Both the position numbers and the translations under genes were made by a program. From assembly GCA_015057605.1 (NCBI GenBank), contig SVDX01000023.1:1-40029 (forward strand): a stretch of 40,029 nt of DNA, read 5' to 3'. The notes beneath the pieces are model-generated. The model worked only from the letters and a program-made list of their open reading frames with translations, did no database searches and had not been told where the DNA came from. Below are positions 10,413 to 18,455 of the stretch, piece by piece. Source of the stretch: Lachnospira sp. GTDB taxonomy: Bacteria > Bacillota > Clostridia > Lachnospirales > Lachnospiraceae. Position 1 is the first letter of the stretch. Each line of letters opens with the position of its first letter.

Positions 10413-11006
10413 TTATGAACAGCTTTTTGCTTTTCTTGCAGCTATTATTTGAACTACACCACGTTCTAATATACCTGTGCATTTAAGCCCATTAGTGCTT
10501 AATTTCTTTACAAGTGTCTCTGCTGTGTATAGCTTATAGATATCTTTCTTAGTAAGCTTTTCTGCCTTTTTTATTGCATAGTTAATAAAAGAATTCGTAT
10601 GTGGCTCTGCTATATAGATGAATCCACCTGGCTTTAATACTCTGTAAGCCTCTTGTATAAATGCATCCATATCTTCAAGTTCATTAGCACCTAAACATAA
10701 TGTCACAACATCAAAGAAATCATCCTTATATTCAAGCTCGCAAGGATCTGCTAATTTAAAATTAAGCGACTTGTACTGTTCTCTTGCAGTTAAAACATTA
10801 ACCGCTCCCATATCAACACCATAACCCTTAATATTTTTCTTAGCCGCTAACATATTAAGAAGTGTTCCATCTTTACAATTAACGTCAAGCACTCTGTAGC
10901 CGTCCTTCATAATAATGTACTTTGCCACAAAATTACGAAATGTATTCTGTATGTGCTCCGAGAAATCCTTTATGCAGTTACATTCACATTCACATTTTAC
11001 TATCAT
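10413..11006 (-). CDS. Class I SAM-dependent methyltransferase with N-terminal cysteine cluster
   Basis: 197-aa UbiE/Methyltransf_11-like protein. The SAM-binding region reads YRVLDVNCKDGTLLNMLA (usually D-x-GCGxG; here the glycines are partly replaced), followed by an acidic GVDMGAVN and the post-motif LKPGGFIYIAEP. The substrate cannot be told. The N-terminus MIVKCECECNCIKDF holds four cysteines at alternating positions 5, 7, 9 and 11, which could bind a metal or be redox-active. GGAGGG lies six bases before the ATG. It is followed by its own terminator; azlCD lies upstream on the same strand at a 55-base gap. Confidence 0.85.
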   Translation of the reverse strand: MIVKCECECNCIKDFSEHIQNTFRNFVAKYIIMKDGYRVLDVNCKDGTLLNMLAAKKNIKGYGVDMGAVNVLTAREQYKSLNFKLADPCELEYKDDFFDVVTLCLGANELEDMDAFIQEAYRVLKPGGFIYIAEPHTNSFINYAIKKAEKLTKKDIYKLYTAETLVKKLSTNGLKCTGILERGVVQIIAARKAKSCS

Positions 11007-11061
11007 AAACAGCCCTCCATTCTAAAGCTATTTTTACTATGATAATATTATAACACATTTC

Positions 11062-11394
11062 TTATGCAAATGCTACCTGAATTAAAAACATATACAAAAC
11101 CGTTCCGCCTCCAATGCTCAAAACCAAATTATGACGCCATTTGTGTACAATTATAACGTATGCTATTGCTATTAATTCCGGCAAGCCATGTGGCCACACA
11201 AATATCGAAATGCCCTTAACACAGTATATTATAAGCATTGCAATTACTGAATATGGAAGCACTTTACCAAGATATAAGACAATTGGCGGAATCTTTTCAT
11301 TATTAGGGAAGAGTATAAATGGAATTGCTCTTGTTAAAAATGTGCATACTGCCATAACAATTATTGATAAAATAACCTGTGTTGTACTAAGCAT
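11062..11394 (-). CDS. azlD: Branched-chain amino acid exporter subunit AzlD
   Basis: 110-aa integral membrane protein of the AzlD family, with four hydrophobic segments and the family features TFLTRAIPFILF and LGKVLPYSVIAMLIIYC. With AzlC it forms a two-component exporter of branched-chain amino acids or analogues. The ATG lies inside the azlC 3' end (8-base overlap) with GGGGGT upstream, so the two are translationally coupled. Confidence 0.93.
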   Translation of the reverse strand: MLSTTQVILSIIVMAVCTFLTRAIPFILFPNNEKIPPIVLYLGKVLPYSVIAMLIIYCVKGISIFVWPHGLPELIAIAYVIIVHKWRHNLVLSIGGGTVLYMFLIQVAFA

Positions 11395-12082
11395 TTTTCT
11401 CTACCCCCTTCTTTACCGCTAACAAGCTAATTAAGATTCCAAGCATTGAAAATGCAATAAAATATTCCATTCCAAATACTACTAGGCAGATTAAGGAAAT
11501 GCCAAGTCCAAGTATTGATGGCAAGTGATTTTTACTGCCTTCCCATTGTTCAACAAATATAACCACAAATAAGGCTGTCATTGCAAATTCTATTCCAGTT
11601 GAATCAAATTTTATAAGATATCCCGCAACCGCACCAATCGTCGAACCAAGTATCCAATAGCTTTGATTTAGTATAGCTATAAAGAAATAGAACCATTTTT
11701 CATCAACATTTTTAGGTGGCTTTGTTGAGAATAACAAGGAATATGTTTCATCTGTTAATGAAAATATCATATAGGGTTTCTTCTTTCCCATACCATCAAA
11801 TTTATCAAACATGGACAAACCGTAGAATATATGTCTTAAATTAACCATTAATGTCATAAACGCTGCAGATATAAGATTAAATCCACTCGTCAATATATTT
11901 ACACCCAAAAACTGCCCCGAACCGGCATATATCGTTAAGGACATTAATATAGCCCAGCCAAAATGATATCCACGGCTTGTAAGCGAAACACCAAATGCTG
12001 TGCCTAAAAATAAATATCCCAAGAATACAGGTAAGGTCTTTGGAAATGCTGCCTTAAAGCTTTCTAAAATTCTATTTTTCAT
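11387..12082 (-). CDS. azlC: Branched-chain amino acid exporter subunit AzlC
   Basis: 231-aa multi-spanning membrane protein of the AzlC family, recognisable by FKAAFPKTLPVFLGYLFLGTAFGV and AGSGQFLGVNILTSG. It is the large subunit of the AzlCD exporter. The start is placed at the ATG 12082, preceded by AAAGGA at eight bases; an in-frame ATG 33 bases further upstream adds a basic stretch unlike the family. The promoter region lies between it and the divergent gene at 12.2 kb. Confidence 0.93.
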   Translation of the reverse strand: MKNRILESFKAAFPKTLPVFLGYLFLGTAFGVSLTSRGYHFGWAILMSLTIYAGSGQFLGVNILTSGFNLISAAFMTLMVNLRHIFYGLSMFDKFDGMGKKKPYMIFSLTDETYSLLFSTKPPKNVDEKWFYFFIAILNQSYWILGSTIGAVAGYLIKFDSTGIEFAMTALFVVIFVEQWEGSKNHLPSILGLGISLICLVVFGMEYFIAFSMLGILISLLAVKKGVEKNA

Positions 12083-12153
12083 ATTATGTATCCTTTCCCT
12101 AAAACATAATAACACTTTTATTTAAAATGGCAATAGTAAATATTTTAAAATCA

Positions 12154-12162
12154 TGTTATAAT
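12154..12162 (+). promoter_or_regulatory. Extended -10 element that decides the start of the next gene
   Basis: TGtTATAAT at 12154-12162 is an extended -10 box without a clear -35. Transcription would start near 12169, so the in-frame ATG at 12161, which overlaps the box, cannot be used for translation. Confidence 0.55.
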
Positions 12163-12205
12163 GTATCAGATTACAATATTTAAAGAAATGAAGGTACAAC
12201 ACAAT

Positions 12206-12775
12206 ATGATAAAGAAAACATTTAAAGAGAATCTGGCGTATTGCTTTGTTGCATTTTTTGCAATACTATCAGTAATCGCACTTTTAAGATACGAGCGTTC
12301 AGGGATTCATATAGCTTCCATAATAGAATTTTACATTCCACTTATTACACGAATAGTATTTGCAAGCATCATACTTTTTTTTGCAGCAAAATATAAGCTT
12401 GCATTGAATGTAATTATATTTATAAATGCCTTATGCATGACAATAGAGCATTTATTCGAGCTTAACACAAACGGGCTTGCATTTGATGCAATATTGGAGG
12501 ATATAATCCTTGCCCTACCATTTATACTGATAATGTTAAGCTTTTTAAAACCTAAGAAATATGTGTTATCTGTTTTAACAGTTCTTGCAGCTTTAGCAGC
12601 ACTTTATTCACTTGTGCTTCACATCACAATAGTAAAAAGCTTTGTTGGGGCTTTCTCTGCAAAGGATATTAAAGAGTATCTTGCTCCAACAGTTATCTAC
12701 AATATGTCAGCACTGTTTTATTGGATATCAGCAATTATTTATAACGTAAAAAAAGAAGCTCAGGCTTATGCCTGA
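12206..12775 (+). CDS. Multi-spanning membrane protein of unknown function
   Basis: 189-aa protein with about five or six hydrophobic segments and short charged loops. I do not recognise a family. The start is uncertain: the ATG at 12161 overlaps the promoter -10 box, the ATG at 12188 has no good ribosome site, and the ATG at 12206 has GAAGG at 11 bases, so 12206 is preferred. It is a single-gene unit divergent from azlCD and convergent with the lipoprotein foldase gene. The stop codon lies inside the terminator stem. Confidence 0.75.
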   Translation: MIKKTFKENLAYCFVAFFAILSVIALLRYERSGIHIASIIEFYIPLITRIVFASIILFFAAKYKLALNVIIFINALCMTIEHLFELNTNGLAFDAILEDIILALPFILIMLSFLKPKKYVLSVLTVLAALAALYSLVLHITIVKSFVGAFSAKDIKEYLAPTVIYNMSALFYWISAIIYNVKKEAQAYA

Positions 12776-12779
12776 GCTT
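12756..12779. terminator. Bidirectional terminator shared by convergent genes
   Basis: Perfect 10-bp stem AAGCTCAGGC (12756-12765) / GCCTGAGCTT (12770-12779), loop TTAT. TTTT follows on the plus strand and TTTTTTT follows on the minus strand after CTTC. The plus-strand gene's last codons and TGA stop are part of the stem. Confidence 0.9.
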
Positions 12780-12793
12780 TTCTATTATTAAAA

Positions 12794-13975
12794 TTAGTTT
12801 GTTGTTGCTGCCTCTGTTGTAGCATTCTCTGTTGAAGCCTCTGTAGAAGTTTCTGTCTTCTTTTGTACCTCAACACAGTTCTCTATAATGAAATCATATA
12901 CTTCGTAATATAATACTTCGTACTTTCTTTCTTCGATATATTTGTCTCTGTATTGCTCTTCAATATTCTCTAAAAGCTTATCTGTGCTCTCAAAAGTATA
13001 TTGTTCAGCATATCCCTTAAGATTTTCCTTGTATTCTTCATCTGATACAGTAAAGCCTTCTGCTTTTGCAATCAATGTGATAACCATCTTTGTCTTAACA
13101 TATTGCTCTGCTGATGTTGTGCAGTATGTCTCATATGTAGCCTGAGTCATACCCTGAGCTGATAAGTACTGATCCCATGTATATCCAAAATATGTTGCAT
13201 ATAACTGGAATTCATTTTCAATAGATGCTCTGATGTTAGAAAGTGCATCGTTATATTCTTCTTCTGGCATACCGTTAAATGTACACTTTTCAAGAATCTT
13301 TTCAAATGCTTTATCAAACTTAGCAGCATCATAGTTATCCTTAGCACTCTTTTCCATACTTTCTCTTAAGTACTTCTTTAAGCCATCAATAGTTGAGAAC
13401 TTATCTGTAAGACCATTGTCTGTAGCCACCTTTACAGCTAATTCATCATCTTCCTTTGGTAATTCTACATCATCAACATAGTTAACTGTTACCTTAAAGA
13501 TTACATCCTTACCAGCAAGATCCTTTGAAGCGTAATCAGCAGGGAACTTACATGGAATCTCTACTTCCTTGCCAATTTCAACACCTACAAGACCCTTATC
13601 AAGATCTTCAATAAACTTACCTGAACCTACTGTGTATGATTGTCCCTTAGCTGTACCATTTTCAAAAGCAACACCATCAAGTAAACCTGAGAAGTCAAGG
13701 TTGATATCATCACCCTTCTCTACCTTACCTTCCTTCTTTTGAACTTTAGTACCATATTCTTCAATAATAGATAAGTATTGTTCATTCAACTCATCATCAG
13801 TGATAACTAAATCTTCCTTATCTACCTCTACTTCAATATTCTTATAAGAACCCAATACAACGAAATCATTGTAATCGTATACTACGTTCTTAGCTGACTC
13901 CTTATCTTTCTTACAGCCAACTGCTGCCATTAACATACAAAGGACTAATGTTAATGCTAATATTCTCTTTTTCAT
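12794..13975 (-). CDS. Lipoprotein with trigger-factor-like FKBP and C-terminal domains
   Basis: 393-aa predicted lipoprotein with signal peptide and lipobox LMAAVGC. Residues about 85-170 resemble the FKBP-type prolyl isomerase domain of trigger factor (GDDINLDFSGLLDGVAFENG, then SGKFIEDLDKGLVGVEIGKE). The remainder is helical and resembles the trigger-factor C-terminal chaperone domain. The last 20 residues are a low-complexity Thr/Glu/Ala tail. It probably acts outside the membrane as a foldase. It is the largest of three such lipoproteins within 4 kb; the other two lie beyond apbE on the same strand. Confidence 0.85.
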   Translation of the reverse strand: MKKRILALTLVLCMLMAAVGCKKDKESAKNVVYDYNDFVVLGSYKNIEVEVDKEDLVITDDELNEQYLSIIEEYGTKVQKKEGKVEKGDDINLDFSGLLDGVAFENGTAKGQSYTVGSGKFIEDLDKGLVGVEIGKEVEIPCKFPADYASKDLAGKDVIFKVTVNYVDDVELPKEDDELAVKVATDNGLTDKFSTIDGLKKYLRESMEKSAKDNYDAAKFDKAFEKILEKCTFNGMPEEEYNDALSNIRASIENEFQLYATYFGYTWDQYLSAQGMTQATYETYCTTSAEQYVKTKMVITLIAKAEGFTVSDEEYKENLKGYAEQYTFESTDKLLENIEEQYRDKYIEERKYEVLYYEVYDFIIENCVEVQKKTETSTEASTENATTEAATTN

Positions 13976-14141
13976 GAAAATTCCTCTCCAATTCTTAAAT
14001 GTATAATTCTTATCTAATATATCACATCTTTTAGGATTTTAAAAGTACTAAAATTACTTTTCACATTTTTTTCATTACTTATTTTTGAAAAATGCCCACT
14101 TATATGATATTATTATCTTTAGTAAATACGGAGGTAGAAAA

Positions 14142-15128
14142 ATGAAATATCTAAAATGCGCATTTTTACTTACTTTATGCTTACTTTTAACCGGATGCAA
14201 AAAACAGATAAAACCTACAACCTTAAGTGCCCTAAAGCTTAACACGTATGTAAGTATAACTGTTTATGATGAAATCGACCAATCCGTGCTAAATGATGCC
14301 ATCAATTTATGCGACCACTACGATAAGATTTTTTCAAAAACAAATAAAGACAGTGAATTATATCGCCTTAACAATAGAGAAATAACCGTTGTTTCAGACG
14401 ATTTAAAAAATGTAATTAATACTGGAATAGAATATGGCAATCTGACTCAGGGCAGTTTTGATATAAGCATAGGTGCTGTCAACTCATTATGGGATTTTTC
14501 GGGTAATAACAATGCAGTACCCTCTGCTTCTTTAATTAAAGAAGCTCTTTTATATGTAGATTATAGCAAAATACAAATCGAAGGTAACACCGTAATTCTT
14601 CCAGAAAATATGCAACTTGACCTTGGTGCAATTGCAAAAGGTTATATTGCAGACCGCATAAAAGAATTTCTAACACAAAAAGGGGTCAAAAATGCAATAA
14701 TCAATCTCGGTGGTAATGTCTTATGTATGGGCGAAAAAAGTAAAGATGAAGCCTTTGTAATAGGCGTTCAAAAGCCATTTGCTAACACAAGTGAGGTTGC
14801 CCTCACTCTTGAAATCAAAGATAAAACTGTTGTTTCTGCTGGCATATATGAGCGTTGCTTTTTTGTTGATGATAATTTATATCATCATATTATCAATCCT
14901 TCCACCGGTTATTCTTATAACAACGACCTTGTTGCAGTAACAATAATATGCGATAAATCAGAAACAGCCGATGCATTAAGCACCAGCTGCTATAGTCTTG
15001 GTTTAAACAAAGGTCTTGAGCTTATAAACAGCATAGACGGCTGTCATGCCATATTTATAACTAAAGACTACGATATAGTATTTTCCAAAGATTTTGAAAA
15101 CTACTTTAAATTCAATTTTGCAAAATAA
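14142..15128 (+). CDS. apbE: FAD:protein FMN transferase (lipoprotein)
   Basis: 328-aa ApbE-family lipoprotein that transfers FMN from FAD onto threonine of extracytoplasmic redox proteins such as Rnf or Nqr subunits. The lipobox is LLLTGC. Family motifs in order: GSFDISIGAVNSLWDFSG, LDLGAIAKGYIADR, NAIINLGGNVLCMG, SAGIYERCFF, HHIINPSTGY and ADALSTSCYSLGL. The ATG at 14142 has GGAGG at seven bases; the 19 open codons upstream lack a ribosome site. Its 3' end overlaps the convergent foldase lipoprotein gene by 28 bases. No target flavoprotein gene is nearby. Confidence 0.94.
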   Translation: MKYLKCAFLLTLCLLLTGCKKQIKPTTLSALKLNTYVSITVYDEIDQSVLNDAINLCDHYDKIFSKTNKDSELYRLNNREITVVSDDLKNVINTGIEYGNLTQGSFDISIGAVNSLWDFSGNNNAVPSASLIKEALLYVDYSKIQIEGNTVILPENMQLDLGAIAKGYIADRIKEFLTQKGVKNAIINLGGNVLCMGEKSKDEAFVIGVQKPFANTSEVALTLEIKDKTVVSAGIYERCFFVDDNLYHHIINPSTGYSYNNDLVAVTIICDKSETADALSTSCYSLGLNKGLELINSIDGCHAIFITKDYDIVFSKDFENYFKFNFAK

Positions 15129-15802
15129 AGTATCTTATCCTTAACCTTTGACATTATAATTTCAAACTCAATATCTGCTAAATAATATTGACCCATATGC
15201 GAAGAAAGCTCTGACTCTTGCGTAACATTATATGTTTTCATATAATCCGCAAGAGCTTTTTTCATCTCATCATCTGTTGCCAATATGCCTTCTTCCTTTG
15301 CAATGGCATATACAATCATCTGCTGTTTTATAAATGTATGCTTGTAATCCTCAACATCTGCATAAAATTCTTCCTCAGTATATCCATTTCCCTTAAGATA
15401 TGAGACAAAATCCATCTTATATACCTGTTCGGCATTATTTTTATGTTCTTCTACAAAACGTTCCATTCTTGCATTAACAGACAAGGATATGTCCTTTGGC
15501 ACTTTAAATATGACTGTTTCTTCTACAAGTTTAGACCATACGATTTCAAATAAGGCTTCATCTGTATACGAAGTATCTGGCTCTGACAAAACAACTATCC
15601 CTCTATAATCTAATAAAGAAACCATTGTATCATCAAATGCTTCATCCACTACTGGAAGCTGATTAAATGCCTCAAGCCAGCTTGTGGTTGCCTCTTGAGT
15701 TGTAACAGGTTCTGTTTCATTATTTTTCTTTTCTTTCTTGTCACATGCAATAACATTTAAGCAAAGTGCACATAACAATGCAAAGCATAATATTCTTTTC
15801 AT
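15101..15802 (-). CDS. Short trigger-factor-like lipoprotein lacking the FKBP domain
   Basis: 233-aa predicted lipoprotein (lipobox NVIAC, slightly unusual). It has a Thr/Glu linker and then a helical region similar to the trigger-factor/SurA-type chaperone domains of its neighbours, with no recognisable prolyl isomerase core. The start codon shares one base with the stop of the upstream foldase gene (TAATG), a strong sign of coupled translation. The last 28 bases overlap apbE on the opposite strand. The homology is remote and the function inferred. Confidence 0.75.
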   Translation of the reverse strand: MKRILCFALLCALCLNVIACDKKEKKNNETEPVTTQEATTSWLEAFNQLPVVDEAFDDTMVSLLDYRGIVVLSEPDTSYTDEALFEIVWSKLVEETVIFKVPKDISLSVNARMERFVEEHKNNAEQVYKMDFVSYLKGNGYTEEEFYADVEDYKHTFIKQQMIVYAIAKEEGILATDDEMKKALADYMKTYNVTQESELSSHMGQYYLADIEFEIIMSKVKDKILYFAKLNLK

Positions 15803-16917
15803 TAATTAGCTCCTATTGCCTTTTCGCAGAATATTTTTTCTGCCTTTTCCATATATACATCATAAGCAATCTGCTTTATTGCATATTCTCCATAATATTC
15901 ATATAACTTATCAATTGTTGGGAAATCTGATGTAAGATAATCCTTAGCTCTTTCATCAATCTCTGCTTGTGTTACTGTTATTCCTTCACGTTCAAGTGCT
16001 AACACCATTGCCATCTTAGTCTTTAAATACTTTTCAGCCTCTCCCTTGCAATACTCAAGCATTCTTGAGTCAACGCATCCTGGGTAAACCGCATCTAAAA
16101 ATTCTTGTCTTGATAAAGAAATATACTCTAAGCTTGATTTAACTGACTCGTAAGCCGCTTCTATCTCTTCCTTTATTCTTACTGTATGGTATTCAAGCTC
16201 GCCAGCCGGATATTCCTTTACTGTAAGCGATGCTTCAATATTTTCCATTACCTTTTCCATTATCTTTTGATTAGCTAAATCTATAATTGTCTTCTTTAAT
16301 TCTTCTTCAAACTTTTCCTTAGTTGTGATTTCAGAATTATATGTTGCAGCAAATTTCTTTATGAAATCCTCATCATATTCATCCTTGATAAGTTCATAAA
16401 CCTCTACCATTTCGATAGTATATTTGATAGTTTTTCCACTAACTCTTTCATCTTTAAAATCGGCCTCATAAGTAACAGTTACTTCCTTCTTATCTCCAGC
16501 CTTCATTCCAATAAATTCTTTTTCAAATTTAACAATATAATCTAAATCTGAGCTTTCATTAATTGAATATGTCTTATTAAGTTTTTCTAACTTAGGCATA
16601 ATAACGCCTTCACATTCAGCTGTAAGCGAGAACTTAATGTAGCCCTTATCTTCAGCTGCCATACCATCCTTAACCTTATATTCGCCAAAAATTACAAGCC
16701 ATTCATCAATTGCTTCCTTTAATTCCTCATCTGTAACCTCTAATTCAGAGAAATCATATTCAATATCATACGAATACTCTCCTAAAGTTGCACATTCAGA
16801 ATATGCCTTATCCGGAGCCTTTGTAGTTGTCTCCTCTTTATCTTTATCCTTCTTGCAACCAAACAAGGCAATAGACATAGTCATCAATAGTAAAAATGCT
16901 ATAATTCTTTTTTTCAT
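15802..16917 (-). CDS. Lipoprotein with trigger-factor-like domains
   Basis: 371-aa lipoprotein with lipobox ALFGC and a charged linker. A diverged FKBP-like segment covers about residues 85-175 (GYIKFSLTAEC..., KFEKEFIGMKAGDKKEVTVTYEAD), followed by a helical trigger-factor C-terminal-like region (TTKEKFEEELKKTIIDLANQ). It is the first gene of a two-gene unit with the shorter paralogue. It likely assists folding of secreted proteins at the outer face of the membrane. The isomerase region lacks the typical pattern of aromatic residues, so catalytic activity is doubtful. Confidence 0.82.
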   Translation of the reverse strand: MKKRIIAFLLLMTMSIALFGCKKDKDKEETTTKAPDKAYSECATLGEYSYDIEYDFSELEVTDEELKEAIDEWLVIFGEYKVKDGMAAEDKGYIKFSLTAECEGVIMPKLEKLNKTYSINESSDLDYIVKFEKEFIGMKAGDKKEVTVTYEADFKDERVSGKTIKYTIEMVEVYELIKDEYDEDFIKKFAATYNSEITTKEKFEEELKKTIIDLANQKIMEKVMENIEASLTVKEYPAGELEYHTVRIKEEIEAAYESVKSSLEYISLSRQEFLDAVYPGCVDSRMLEYCKGEAEKYLKTKMAMVLALEREGITVTQAEIDERAKDYLTSDFPTIDKLYEYYGEYAIKQIAYDVYMEKAEKIFCEKAIGAN

Positions 16918-17023
16918 ATAAACAAACCTCTCAATGTAATGATAATCGGCTTTATTTTAACATATTTAGACAAATATGCAAATAGCTTATAAAAATAAAT
17001 CTTTAAAAATTCACAATTTACTA

Positions 17024-17076
17024 TTGACATATAGTATAAGTTATTATAAGCTAATATTAGTAATCATTATCGTTTT
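17024..17076 (+). promoter_or_regulatory. perR promoter with PerR/Fur-type operator
   Basis: -35 TTGACA (17024-17029) and a TATAAG -10 (17045-17050, 15-base spacer), followed by the operator block AATATTAGTAATCATTATCG (17053-17072). Its core AGTAAT-C-ATTATC (17059-17071) is one mismatch from an ideal 6-1-6 Fur-family box. The same block occurs before rubrerythrin, which points to autoregulation. Confidence 0.75.
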
Positions 17077-17091
17077 GAAAGGAGGGATAAG

Positions 17092-17478
17092 ATGAAACAG
17101 ATTAAATACAGCAGACAAAGAGAAGCTATCAAAAACTTTCTCATGACAAGGAACGATCATCCAACAGCTGACTTCATATATAATAATGTACGAAATGAAT
17201 TCCCTAATATAAGCTTAGGAACGGTATACCGTAACCTCTCTCTATTAGTAGAGATGGGCGAAGCCATAAAAGTTCCAAGTACAGATGGATGTGAACATTT
17301 TGATGGCGATACTTCAAAGCACTATCACTTCATTTGTAATAAATGCTCTTGTATCAAAGATTTGCAAATGGGCAATATTGATATCATCGACAGCGTGGCT
17401 GCAAATGGTTTTGAAGGAGAGATTTGTGGTCACACCGCTTATTTCTATGGCATTTGCCCAGACTGTAAATGCTCATAA
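17092..17478 (+). CDS. perR: Fur-family peroxide-responsive repressor (PerR type)
   Basis: 128-aa Fur-family winged-helix repressor. The DNA-recognition helix region is ISLGTVYRNLSLLVEMGEA; metal ligands are visible in HYHFICNKC with a second CxxC in GICPDCKC, forming the structural zinc site, plus GCEHFDGD and CGHTAYF. The PerR assignment rests on position before rubrerythrin and on the shared operator; Fur cannot be excluded by sequence alone. AAAGGAGGG precedes the ATG. It should repress itself and rubrerythrin, with release by peroxide oxidation of regulatory-site histidines. Confidence 0.9.
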   Translation: MKQIKYSRQREAIKNFLMTRNDHPTADFIYNNVRNEFPNISLGTVYRNLSLLVEMGEAIKVPSTDGCEHFDGDTSKHYHFICNKCSCIKDLQMGNIDIIDSVAANGFEGEICGHTAYFYGICPDCKCS

Positions 17479-17507
17479 AAATTTTTAAAAAATATTTTAA
17501 AAAAGTG

Positions 17508-17560
17508 TTGACATTAAAAAAATAATGTGATATAACAATATTAGTAACAATTACTGTTAT
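17508..17560 (+). promoter_or_regulatory. Rubrerythrin promoter with PerR/Fur-type operator
   Basis: Strong promoter: TTGACA (17508-17513), 17-base spacer, TATAAC (17531-17536). The operator AATATTAGTAACAATTACTG starts at 17537, right after the -10, with core AGTAAC-A-ATTACT (17543-17555). A repressor bound here would cover the transcription start. Confidence 0.82.
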
Positions 17561-17611
17561 TGATTTCAAAAGAAAAAAGAAAATAATTTAATTTTAAAGG
17601 AGATGTTATTT

Positions 17612-18154
17612 ATGAAAAAGTATGTATGCGCAATTTGTGGTTATGTTCATGAAGGTAATGAGGCACCAGAAAGCTGTCCTATCTGTAAGGCACCAGCTTC
17701 AAAGTTTGAAGAACAATCAGGAGAAATGACTTGGGCTGCTGAACACGTAATAGGTGTTGCACAGGGCGCAAGAGAAGATATAATCAAAGACTTAAGAGAT
17801 AACTTTACAGGAGAATGTACAGAAGTAGGTATGTATCTTGCAATGGCAAGAGTAGCTCATAGAGAAGGCTATCCAGAAATCGGTCTTTACTGGGAAAAAG
17901 CAGCATGGGAAGAAGCAGAACATGCAGCAAAATTTGCAGAATTACTTGGTGAAGTAGTAACACCAAGCACAAAGAAAAATCTTGAGCTTAGAGTTGCAGC
18001 TGAAAATGGTGCAACAGCAGGTAAATTCGACCTTGCAAAGCGTGCAAAAGAATTAAATCTTGATGCAATTCATGACACAGTTCACGAAATGGCAAGAGAC
18101 GAGGCTCGCCACGGTAAAGCATTCGAAGGCTTACTAAAGAGATACTTTGCATAA
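17612..18154 (+). CDS. Reverse rubrerythrin (peroxide reductase)
   Basis: 180-aa protein with an N-terminal rubredoxin domain ([12 protein letters not shown]...CPICKAP, two CxxC iron ligands) ahead of a ferritin-like di-iron domain with ligands in [33 protein letters not shown] and [13 protein letters not shown]. This order is opposite to classical rubrerythrin and matches the clostridial reverse rubrerythrins that reduce hydrogen peroxide. The start is the ATG at 17612; the ATG at 17603 is embedded in the AAAGGAG ribosome site. It is probably repressed by the adjacent PerR. The stop codon abuts the hairpin array. Confidence 0.95.
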   Translation: MKKYVCAICGYVHEGNEAPESCPICKAPASKFEEQSGEMTWAAEHVIGVAQGAREDIIKDLRDNFTGECTEVGMYLAMARVAHREGYPEIGLYWEKAAWEEAEHAAKFAELLGEVVTPSTKKNLELRVAAENGATAGKFDLAKRAKELNLDAIHDTVHEMARDEARHGKAFEGLLKRYFA

Positions 18155-18163
18155 GCTACGAGC

Positions 18164-18236
18164 CGAGCAAAAAAGTAATAATAACACCGCACGAATTTAT
18201 TCGTTGCGGTGTTTATTGTTGCTTTTTTACCTGGCG
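18164..18236. terminator. Hairpin 1 of the array, rubrerythrin terminator
   Basis: A 5' arm with CAAAAAAGTAATAATAACAC and CGCA pairs with the 3' arm TGCGGTGTTTATTGTTGC plus TTTTTT, using G-U pairs where the arms differ. The core stem is CACCGCA/TGCGGTG with loop around TTTAT. The T6 tract lies on the plus-strand 3' arm and its A6 partner on the 5' arm, so termination is possible in both directions. Confidence 0.75.
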
Positions 18237-18313
18237 ACAGCCTGACAGCGAGAAGTAGCGCAGCGAATTCGAGCTGCTCGGCTCGTAGTTTATTAACTTC
18301 TAAACGAGCAAAG
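18233..18313 (+). repeat. 81-bp direct repeat, copy 1
   Basis: Begins GGCGACAGCCTGACAG and ends ACGAGCAAAG. It differs from copy 2 at a single base (A versus G in TAA(A/G)CGAGC). It contains small internal palindromes such as CGAATTCG and CGAGC-T-GCTCG. Confidence 0.95.
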
Positions 18314-18378
18314 ACAATGAAATAGCCACCCTACAAGTTTACTTGTTTGGGTGGCTGTTTTGTTGGCTTTATTCGGCG
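18303..18378. terminator. Hairpin 2 of the array, with a different stem
   Basis: CGAGCAAAGACAATGAAATA plus GCCACCC (left) pairs with GGGTGGC plus TGTTTTGTTGGCTTTATTCG (right), loop near TTTACTT. The outer frame matches the other two hairpins, but the core AGCCACCC/GGGTGGCT is unrelated in sequence. Confidence 0.7.
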
Positions 18379-18455
18379 ACAGCCTGACAGCGAGAAGTAG
18401 CGCAGCGAATTCGAGCTGCTCGGCTCGTAGTTTATTAACTTCTAAGCGAGCAAAG
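18375..18455 (+). repeat. 81-bp direct repeat, copy 2
   Basis: 80 of 81 bases match copy 1. The two ends take part in the stems of the neighbouring hairpins. Confidence 0.95.
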
